From positions 81,543-94,887 of the forward strand of contig DAVY01000006.1 of NCBI GenBank assembly GCA_002505775.1: a stretch of DNA of 13,345 bases, given 5' to 3'. Source of the DNA: Euryarchaeota archaeon UBA130 (lineage in GTDB: Archaea > Thermoplasmatota > Poseidoniia > Poseidoniales > Thalassarchaeaceae). This document shows positions 7,917-13,345 of this stretch, piece after piece; position 1 is the stretch's first letter; each line of letters begins with the position of its first letter. The notes below the pieces were generated by a model that was not told the DNA's origin, ran no database searches, and saw only the letters and a program-made list of their open reading frames with translations. The position numbers and the translations under genes were made by a program.

Positions 7917-8543
7917 ATGAATAAGGGATATGAAGACGTGTTAAGTTCAATATCTTCGTCGAACCCAACTCCAGGAGGAGGATCTGTATCGGCACTAATC
8001 CTTTCACATGCACATTCCCTTGCAACGATGGTAGCCAGATTGACCTCAGGAAGGGACAAGTGGTCCGATGGACAAGGGATTGCTGAAGAGATAATTTCTA
8101 AATCCAATGAAAGTATTGAAACCTCACTAAGGCTAGCCAAGGAGGATGCTTTGGCTTTCGATTCTGTCATGAGCTCATACAGACTACCCAGAGATACGGA
8201 CGAGCTTAAAGAAACAAGAAAAGAAGCAATATTTGACTCTACGATAAATGCGGCGAGTGTTCCACTAGAGATAATGTATGAAGCGTCAAATCTTCTGAAT
8301 GACATCATAAATCTAGCTAAATTTGGAAATCTAAACGCTTTAACAGACCTGCTTGGTTCTGCAGAATTGGCTTACTCATCCTCAAAAATAGCATCACTTA
8401 ATGTTAGGATAAACCTAGACTCAATTAACTCAGGTGATCAAAAAGAAGATTTAAACGGACAGATGCTTGAATTGACTTTACTGACAAAGGAGAGGTATCA
8501 ATTAATCAATAAAATTATCATGGAGAGGTTACAATGGAAATGA
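7917..8543 (+). CDS. fchA: Formiminotetrahydrofolate cyclodeaminase
   Basis: Converts 5-formimino-tetrahydrofolate to 5,10-methenyl-tetrahydrofolate with release of ammonia, so it completes the step begun by the preceding gene. The signature NPTPGGGSVSAL lies near residues 16-27, followed by ATMVARLTSGRDKW (about 36-49). A second typical block is KEDALAFDSVMSSYRLPR (about 73-90), and a helical C-terminal half contains ASVPLEIM and LLGSAELAYSSSKIA. The 208-residue length equals stand-alone FchA and the cyclodeaminase domain of FTCD. I use the ATG at 7917, which leaves the usual ~16 residues before PTPGGG and sits four bases after the formiminotransferase stop. A longer form from TTG 7890 would overlap that gene by 23 bases. 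The 3' end overlaps hutU, so cotranscription is very likely. Confidence 0.93.
   Translation: MNKGYEDVLSSISSSNPTPGGGSVSALILSHAHSLATMVARLTSGRDKWSDGQGIAEEIISKSNESIETSLRLAKEDALAFDSVMSSYRLPRDTDELKETRKEAIFDSTINAASVPLEIMYEASNLLNDIINLAKFGNLNALTDLLGSAELAYSSSKIASLNVRINLDSINSGDQKEDLNGQMLELTLLTKERYQLINKIIMERLQWK
8522..8528 (+). promoter_or_regulatory. Shine-Dalgarno-like site before hutU
   Basis: GGAGAGG ends five bases before the ATG at 8534, inside the end of the cyclodeaminase gene. It is the clearest ribosome-binding site in the window. It fits a downstream cistron that cannot rely on leaderless initiation, and it favours ATG 8534, although ATG 8540 is also possible. Confidence 0.5.
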
Positions 8544-10543
8544 GCTTCTCTGAAATCATTACAGCTGGCATTACCGATATTCTGCCTGGTCCGAAACCGA
8601 TAGATAGCTCTGTACCGCATGCTCCCGCTAGACCTCAGATTCTATCTGTAAAGGAGAAAAAGCTGGCCTTGCAGAATGCTCTGAGATATTTCCCAAAAGC
8701 TTGGCATGCCGAGTTAGCCCCTGAGTTCCTGATTGAGCTAGAGGAGCTCGGTCACATATACATGCATAGATTCAGGCCCGACTATGAGATGTATGCAAGG
8801 CCAATAAACGAATATCCACACAAATGCCTATCCGCTGCATCTATTATGTTAATGATTCAAAATAATCTTGACCCAGCAGTCGCTCAATTTCCACATGAGC
8901 TCGTCACTTATGGTGGAAACGGCACAGTTTTTCAAAACTGGGCTCAATACCTCATTACAATGAGCCTCCTCTCCAAGATGACGGAAAATCAGACGTTGGT
9001 CATCAATTCTGGTCACCCATTGGGCTTATTCCCATCCTCTCCTGATGCTCCTCGAGCGGTCATATCCAATGGCATGGTAATCCCCAACCACTCATCACAG
9101 AACGACTATGAAAGGATGAATGCATTAGGCGTGACACAATTCGGACAGATGACTGCTGGATCATACATGTACATAGGCCCACAAGGTATTGTCCATGGCA
9201 CCACTATAACGCTCCTGAATGCTGCAAGGAAATATCTGGATGTGGATCCGGGCTCAGACTTATCTGGCATCCTCTTTATCACATCTGGTCTTGGTGGCAT
9301 GTCTGGTGCTCAGGCAAAAGCAGCGGTTATCGCAGGTGCTGTTTGTATTATTGCTGAGACGGATCCATTCGCAGCAAGGAAAAGGCATGAACAAGGGTGG
9401 CTGTCTGAGCTACACGAAGACATTGATGTAGTGATTCGTAGGTCCAAGGAAGCGAGGGAATCTGGGGAGGCGGTATCTATCGGTTTCATAGGTAACATCG
9501 TAGATTTGCTAGAAGCACTAATTCAAAACGGCATAACCCCAGATTTAGGGAGTGATCAAACCAGCCTACACAATCCCTGGCTAGGCGGTTATACACCAGT
9601 GGGATACTCATTCGAAGAGTCAAAATCCCTATTGTCCGAGGACCCTGAATCATTCAAGAGATCAGTCAAGTTATCTTTGAAAAGACACGCGTCAGCTGTA
9701 AACACTCTATGTGATAACGGGATGAAATTTTGGGACTATGGGAACGCATTCTTATTGGAAGCTAGTCGTTCAGGAGCAGATATCTTTGATGTTGAGGGGA
9801 ATTTCAGATATCCGTCATATGTAGAGGATATCATGGGTCCAATGTGCTTCGATTATGGGTTTGGACCGTTTAGATGGGTATGCACGTCCGGAAAAAAGGA
9901 AGACCTCGATACAACGGATGAGATAGCATCTTCTATTCTCTCCAATCTTTATGATAATTCTCCTAGTAGGATTAAACAGCAATATTCGGACAATCTGAGA
10001 TGGATAAAAGAAGCTTCGAGGAATAACCTCGTTGTCGGTAGTAAAGCAAGAATCCTCTACGCAGATTCTATTGGGAGAAAAATGATAGCAATGGCATTTA
10101 ACGAGGCAATCAAAAATGGTACCATTTCCGGACCTATTGTGCTGGGAAGGGATCATCATGATGTTAGTGGGACAGACAGTCCTTACAGAGAGACTGCGAA
10201 TATCAAGGACGGTTCCATGTTTACCGCCGATATGGCCATACAGAATTTTGTTGGCGACTCATTCAGAGGTGCTACTTGGGTTAGTCTACACAATGGAGGT
10301 GGCGTTGGCTGGGGAGAGGTGATCAACGGAGGATTCGGGATGATGATAGATGGAAGCGATAGGTCTAGAAAATCAATAGAATCCATGATCCCATGGGACG
10401 TAGAGAATGGAGTAGCCAGAAGGTCATGGGCAAGGAATGATGAAGCTATGTGGACTATTAGAAGAGCTATGGAGGACAACACAGATTTAGACGTAACATT
10501 GCCTTCCTTAGTCGACGAAGAATTAATAGAAAGTTTATTTTAA
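8534..10543 (+). CDS. hutU: Urocanate hydratase (urocanase), long eukaryote-like form
   Basis: Hydrates urocanate to 4-imidazolone-5-propanoate using tightly bound NAD+ as an electrophile; this is the second step of histidine degradation. The NAD-binding region carries SGLGGMSGAQAKAAV (251-265). Other family blocks are QFPHELVTYGGNG (118-130), QMTAGSYMYIGPQGIVHGT (205-223) and DLGSDQTSLHNP (337-348). The region MGPMCFDYGFGPFRWVC (434-450) includes Cys438, which I align with the active-site cysteine of bacterial urocanase. The C-terminal half has GRDHHDVSGTDSPYRET and NGGGVGWGEVINGGFG. At 669 residues it is about 110 longer than the common bacterial HutU (about 555) and close to the mammalian enzyme (about 676), to which its extended N-terminus and insertions also look alike. 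It overlaps the cyclodeaminase gene by 10 bases, and a second ATG at 8540 forms an ATGA overlap. A T-rich run follows the stop region. Confidence 0.97.
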   Translation: MEMSFSEIITAGITDILPGPKPIDSSVPHAPARPQILSVKEKKLALQNALRYFPKAWHAELAPEFLIELEELGHIYMHRFRPDYEMYARPINEYPHKCLSAASIMLMIQNNLDPAVAQFPHELVTYGGNGTVFQNWAQYLITMSLLSKMTENQTLVINSGHPLGLFPSSPDAPRAVISNGMVIPNHSSQNDYERMNALGVTQFGQMTAGSYMYIGPQGIVHGTTITLLNAARKYLDVDPGSDLSGILFITSGLGGMSGAQAKAAVIAGAVCIIAETDPFAARKRHEQGWLSELHEDIDVVIRRSKEARESGEAVSIGFIGNIVDLLEALIQNGITPDLGSDQTSLHNPWLGGYTPVGYSFEESKSLLSEDPESFKRSVKLSLKRHASAVNTLCDNGMKFWDYGNAFLLEASRSGADIFDVEGNFRYPSYVEDIMGPMCFDYGFGPFRWVCTSGKKEDLDTTDEIASSILSNLYDNSPSRIKQQYSDNLRWIKEASRNNLVVGSKARILYADSIGRKMIAMAFNEAIKNGTISGPIVLGRDHHDVSGTDSPYRETANIKDGSMFTADMAIQNFVGDSFRGATWVSLHNGGGVGWGEVINGGFGMMIDGSDRSRKSIESMIPWDVENGVARRSWARNDEAMWTIRRAMEDNTDLDVTLPSLVDEELIESLF

Positions 10544-10552
10544 TCTCGATGA

Positions 10553-10560
10553 GTCTATTT
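10553..10560 (+). promoter_or_regulatory. Putative TATA box for hutH
   Basis: The sequence gtctattt lies 23-30 bases upstream of the hutH ATG at 10583, in the short gap after hutU. Together with the T-rich end of hutU (about 10534-10542) it suggests that hutH-alaX can be transcribed from its own leaderless promoter. Read-through from hutU cannot be excluded. Confidence 0.4.
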
Positions 10561-10582
10561 GTAGGGGCCTTTACCGATTGTC

Positions 10583-12106
10583 ATGCGGGACATTGTATTG
10601 GATGGTGAATCGCTTAAAATTCGAGATGTGGTTGAAACCGGATTAGGACGAACTACGGTACACCTATCCAATGATGCTAGGAAGAGAATGGAGATTTCTA
10701 GATTGGGAATTGATCACATTTTAGAAAGCGGTGAGACAACCTACGGAATAAATACAGGTTTTGGAGCGTTGTCTTCAGTATCCATAGAGTCTGATAAATT
10801 AGAAGCTCTACAGGTAAATCTGATTAGAAGTCACGCCTGTGGAATTGGAGAAGAGATGGAAAATAAACACACGCTGATGATGATGTTGATTAGGGCTAAT
10901 ACTCTATGTCGTGGAAATTCCGGGGCAAGGCCATTAATTGTAGATACCCTCATTTCAATGATTAATCACAAAATATGTCCTATCATACCTAGAATCGGGT
11001 CTCTTGGTGCTTCTGGCGATCTAGCTCCCTTGTCACATTTAGCAATGGGAATGATGGGAGAGGGGTTCTGTAACATCATGAACGATGATGGTAATTGGAT
11101 TAAAATGCCTGCACTTGATGCCCTGAAGAAATATTCCATTGAGCCAATTATTCCAGCCGCTAAAGAAGGTTTGTCGTTGATAAATGGGACAAGTCAGATG
11201 TGTGCATTTATGTGCGAAGCGATACACAACTTGGACATCCTTTGCTTCGCTTCTGATGCATCCACTGCATGTACTGTGGAAGCCATCAGAGGCTCACACA
11301 AACCATTCGATAAGAGGATTCACCTTACACGTCCTCATCCAGGACAATCTGTTTCTGCAGCAAGGATTTCTTCACTTCTAGTTAATTCGGAGATAATGAT
11401 TTCACATCAGGACTGTGAGAGGGTTCAAGATGCATATTCTTTGAGATGTTCGCCCCAGGTCCATGGCCCTGTTATAGATATCCTAAAGGAGTCGAGGAGG
11501 ATTCTGGGAATTGAAATAAATAGCTCGACAGATAATCCATTGATTTTCACAGATGGCGGAATTGAAGTCATATCAGGAGGTAATTTCCATGGACAATACA
11601 TTGCTATTTGTAGCGATTCCATGGCCGTTGCTTGTCATGAGTTAGCTAGTATTTCTGAAAGAAGAATCAATCAGATCTTGGACCCTAAGTGGGGAGGTCA
11701 TAGCCCATTCTTGACGGATGACGAGGGCTTGGAAAGCGGTTTAATGATTATCCAATATTCATCAGCAGCAGTGCTATCCGAACTCCACCTAATGGCGGGG
11801 TCTGCAACAATATCCAATATACCCGTAAGTATGGGGAAGGAGGATCATGCATCCATGGGGGCAACCGGGTCATTCAGAACTATGAATTCAACTAGGCTTC
11901 TTTCAAATGTAATCGCAAATGAGATGATCTGTGCGTGTGAAGCGTTAGAGAGGATCTCTGAAAGACCAGGTTCAGGTGTAGCAAAAATAAGGGATTGGGT
12001 GAGGGGCATTGTTCCTCCATTAGATGGTGATCGTCAATTATCAGATGATACTAGGAATCTATCTAGGGCAATACTGGAAGGCGGTTTGACCGGAATATTC
12101 GAGTGA
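10583..12106 (+). CDS. hutH: Histidine ammonia-lyase (histidase)
   Basis: Removes ammonia from L-histidine to give trans-urocanate, the entry step of the pathway. The Ala143-Ser144-Gly145 triad in GSLGASGDLAPLSH cyclises to the MIO electrophile, and its position is almost identical to the Pseudomonas putida enzyme (142-144). Other conserved blocks are TTYGINTGFGALS (52-64, with the catalytic-type Tyr54), the QVNLIRSHACGIG region (77-89) and RANTLCRGNSGARP (104-117). Further on come QDAYSLRCSPQVHGP (about 282-296), SSTDNPLIF (about 313-321) and GGNFHGQ (about 331-337). The length of 507 is typical. The SHACG and QDAYSLRC features favour histidase over phenylalanine or tyrosine ammonia-lyase, as does the neighbouring urocanase. 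The start is ATG, 39 bases after hutU. AlaX follows after four bases. Confidence 0.97.
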   Translation: MRDIVLDGESLKIRDVVETGLGRTTVHLSNDARKRMEISRLGIDHILESGETTYGINTGFGALSSVSIESDKLEALQVNLIRSHACGIGEEMENKHTLMMMLIRANTLCRGNSGARPLIVDTLISMINHKICPIIPRIGSLGASGDLAPLSHLAMGMMGEGFCNIMNDDGNWIKMPALDALKKYSIEPIIPAAKEGLSLINGTSQMCAFMCEAIHNLDILCFASDASTACTVEAIRGSHKPFDKRIHLTRPHPGQSVSAARISSLLVNSEIMISHQDCERVQDAYSLRCSPQVHGPVIDILKESRRILGIEINSSTDNPLIFTDGGIEVISGGNFHGQYIAICSDSMAVACHELASISERRINQILDPKWGGHSPFLTDDEGLESGLMIIQYSSAAVLSELHLMAGSATISNIPVSMGKEDHASMGATGSFRTMNSTRLLSNVIANEMICACEALERISERPGSGVAKIRDWVRGIVPPLDGDRQLSDDTRNLSRAILEGGLTGIFE

Positions 12107-12110
12107 TCAC

Positions 12111-12824
12111 ATGCAGGAAAAGCTCCATTTGAAACAGCACCCGGGTATAGACCCGCCTAATTTTTCAACTAAGATTTCAGATGTTGGAGACGGAATAGTG
12201 TATTTGGAAGATACATACTGCTACCCTAGGGGTGGTGGACAACCGGGCGACAGGGGGACAATTTCTAAAAATGGGAATATTTCAAAAATGAACGAAGTAC
12301 TTCCTGGCGAGAAGATAATTCACCCAGTAGATCAATCTGATATATTCCGAAAAGGAGACCTTGTCACGTGTGAGATTGATCGTTTATGGCGTAACAAAAA
12401 TACAGTTATGCACACAGCTCAACATGTGTTTTCAGCCATCGCCAATGATATGTATGGAGCAGAAACAGTAGGCAATCAGATCAGTGAAAATAATACAAGA
12501 ATTGATCTTTGGTTCCCAGATAGAGACATTTTTGATTCTACGGATATTCTCAACCAAGTGAATTCAATATTCAAGAATGGCGCAGATGTATTGATTCATG
12601 AATGGTCAAGAGAGGAGATATTGTCGCATGAGAATATGAGGCATACAAAATTCCTTGACAGGATACCCGCAACCGTAGAGGTCCTGCGCGTGGTTGAGAT
12701 AGAGGGTATTGACTTATGCCCTTGTGGCGGTACTCATGTTTCAAATGTTAGCGAAATACCATCAATCGACATAGAAAATGTTCGTTCCAAGGGGTCAGGA
12801 AAACTTAGGATCACCTATAGTTGA
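12111..12824 (+). CDS. alaX: AlaX-type alanyl-tRNA editing protein (AlaX-M)
   Basis: A stand-alone relative of the AlaRS editing domain that hydrolyses mischarged tRNA-Ala (Ser- or Gly-tRNA-Ala). An N-terminal beta-barrel part carries the glycine-rich signature YPRGGGQPGDRG (38-49), which marks the medium AlaX-M class rather than short AlaX-S. The editing domain has the zinc ligands His101 and His105 in HTAQH, plus Cys205 and His209 in CGGTH. The 237-residue length fits AlaX-M; there is no C-terminal coiled coil as in AlaX-L. The ATG lies four bases after the hutH stop (TGATCACATG), so it is probably cotranscribed with hutH. No pathway link between histidine breakdown and tRNA-Ala editing is known to me, so the association may be incidental. 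It converges on the tRNA-Val gene. Confidence 0.93.
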   Translation: MQEKLHLKQHPGIDPPNFSTKISDVGDGIVYLEDTYCYPRGGGQPGDRGTISKNGNISKMNEVLPGEKIIHPVDQSDIFRKGDLVTCEIDRLWRNKNTVMHTAQHVFSAIANDMYGAETVGNQISENNTRIDLWFPDRDIFDSTDILNQVNSIFKNGADVLIHEWSREEILSHENMRHTKFLDRIPATVEVLRVVEIEGIDLCPCGGTHVSNVSEIPSIDIENVRSKGSGKLRITYS

Positions 12825-12852
12825 AAGATTAGATTGATAGGTAGGAAGTTAC

Positions 12853-12928
12853 TGGTGGGCTCGGCAGGAATTGAACCTGCGATCTTCGCCATGTCAAGGC
12901 GACGTCATAACCCCTAGACCACGAGCCC
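12853..12928 (-). tRNA. tRNA-Val (anticodon GAC)
   Basis: The minus strand folds into a full cloverleaf of 76 bases including CCA. The acceptor stem is GGGCTCG paired with CGAGCCC. The D arm is bounded by GTC and GAC. The anticodon stem is TCGCC/GGCGA around the loop TTGACAT, which places GAC at 34-36 (valine). The variable region is AGATC, the T stem is GCAGG/CCTGC around TTCAATT, and discriminator A is followed by an encoded CCA. I see no intron. An AT-rich block at about 12977-12990 (minus strand ctaaaattattt) is a candidate TATA element, which would give a short 5' leader. Confidence 0.96.
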
Positions 12929-13157
12929 AGTATTACCCGCAAGGAGTCTTACTCAAAGAACCATTGCATGATCAGGAAATAATTTTAGAAATTTTTCCCG
13001 AGCATTGTTTGTGGCTACAAAAACCGTAGGCCCTTGTTCTTCCGTTTTTCATAACTTCCTTTTGGCAATTGGCTATTATTCCATACTTTTTGCAAGTCAT
13101 ACAAAATCCACTTACGGTTGCCGTCATATGATAATCCCTTGGGTTCTGAATGAGACG

Positions 13158-13317
13158 TCAAATATGGGGGTTTTGGTCAATATTTTTTAATTATCCAAAA
13201 AACGTGGTACTGCTCTAATGGGCAATAAATATTTGAAATAATTTGTTCTGATAACCTAGATTATCAGTTCGACGTGATGCTTCAAATATAGGGATAGGGA
13301 TCAATAATTTGAATATT
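13158..13317. repeat. Degenerate direct repeat, two copies about 36 bases long
   Basis: The copies begin at 13158 and 13282. Both start with tcaaatat followed by a G run, and tcaata then ttt recur at matching offsets. By eye about two thirds of positions agree over 36 bases. Low complexity makes chance similarity possible. Confidence 0.3.
13248..13267. repeat. Perfect short inverted repeat (7-base stem, 6-base loop)
   Basis: CTGATAA and TTATCAG flank the loop CCTAGA. No T run follows directly, so it is not an obvious terminator. It could be a protein-binding palindrome or a small RNA hairpin, or it may be incidental. Confidence 0.5.
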
Positions 13318-13337
13318 GGGAACTCTGAATTATTGAT
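13300..13337. repeat. Perfect 10-base inverted repeat with 18-base spacer
   Basis: ATCAATAATT at 13300-13309 is the exact reverse complement of AATTATTGAT at 13328-13337. The arms are almost all A and T, so the stem would be weak as RNA. As DNA it could be a dyad binding site. Confidence 0.5.
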
Positions 13338-13345
13338 TAACTATA

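Larger units (their letters stand above)
12929..13345 (+). other. AT-rich region without a recognisable gene
   Basis: This 417-base stretch upstream of the tRNA-Val gene holds no open frame that I believe. The best, 13005-13190, starts at TTG and shows no domain or start signal. The last 200 bases are strongly AT-rich and contain two hairpins (13248-13267 and 13300-13337) and a degenerate direct repeat (13158-13193 and 13282-13317). It may hold the tRNA promoter, a terminator or promoter of a gene beyond the window, or another regulatory element. Nothing identifies which. Confidence 0.6.

Noticed and set aside
7883..8308. 141-residue open frame on the minus strand
   Set aside because: It lies opposite the well-supported cyclodeaminase, and its Ser/Leu-rich composition is that of an antisense shadow.
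10183..10482. 99-residue minus-strand frame opposite hutU
   Set aside because: It overlaps the highly conserved C-terminal part of urocanase and has no recognisable features of its own.
12853..12928. tRNA-Val as an integration site for a mobile element
   Set aside because: The 3' end faces alaX with no integrase gene nearby, and I find no second copy of the tRNA 3' end in the window.
13005..13190. 61-residue open frame in the AT-rich tail
   Set aside because: It starts at TTG, has no Shine-Dalgarno or TATA signal at the right distance, shows no domain and has no supporting neighbour. It is most likely chance.
13158..13317. CRISPR-like array
   Set aside because: There are only two imperfect copies, no regular spacer pattern and no cas genes.
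13248..13337. Terminal inverted repeats of a mobile element
   Set aside because: The dyads are short, AT-rich and hairpin-like, there is no transposase, and no target duplication is visible.

Overview
The window reads as a chromosomal segment of an archaeon, most likely a mesophilic member of Thermoplasmatota such as the marine Group II/III lineages. The domain call rests on the gene set: a proteasome-activating AAA ATPase (PAN), an MBF1-type coactivator, a Tsr3-type rRNA modification enzyme and an archaeal MetRS with a C-terminal tRNA-binding OB fold. AT-rich, TATA-like boxes about 20-35 bases upstream of most lead start codons also suggest largely leaderless transcripts. The assignment to a particular clade is inference, because no marker in the window settles it.

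Layout. (1) 62-1159 (+) is an unrecognised polytopic membrane protein, directly abutting (2) 1160-2215 (-), a CNNM/CorC-like membrane protein with a DUF21 core and a CBS pair. (3) 2216-2326 is a divergent promoter region. (4) 2327-4528 (+) is metG. (5) 4534-5560 (-) is an overlapping mbf1-tsr3 pair, transcribed away from (6) pan at 5630-6844 (+). (7) 6881-12106 (+) is a histidine-utilisation block: glutamate formiminotransferase, formiminotetrahydrofolate cyclodeaminase, a long-form urocanate hydratase and histidine ammonia-lyase. (8) 12111-12824 (+) is an AlaX-type tRNA-editing protein four bases behind hutH. (9) 12853-12928 (-) is tRNA-Val(GAC) with an encoded CCA. (10) 12929-13345 is an AT-rich stretch with hairpins and degenerate repeats and no convincing gene.

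Functionally, HutH deaminates histidine to urocanate and HutU hydrates it to imidazolonepropionate. After ring opening by imidazolonepropionase (HutI, not encoded here), the formiminotransferase moves the formimino group from formiminoglutamate to tetrahydrofolate, and the cyclodeaminase releases ammonia to give methenyl-tetrahydrofolate. The block would therefore feed glutamate, ammonia and one-carbon units into metabolism. The rest is information processing: aminoacylation (MetRS), aminoacyl-tRNA proofreading (AlaX), rRNA modification (Tsr3), transcription (MBF1) and protein degradation (PAN).

I see no mobile element, CRISPR array, defence cassette or clearly new multi-gene system. The points most worth checking are the eukaryote-like long urocanase, the absence of hutI from the cluster, the mini-ORF overlapping the metG start, the mbf1-tsr3/pan arrangement and the structured AT-rich tail.
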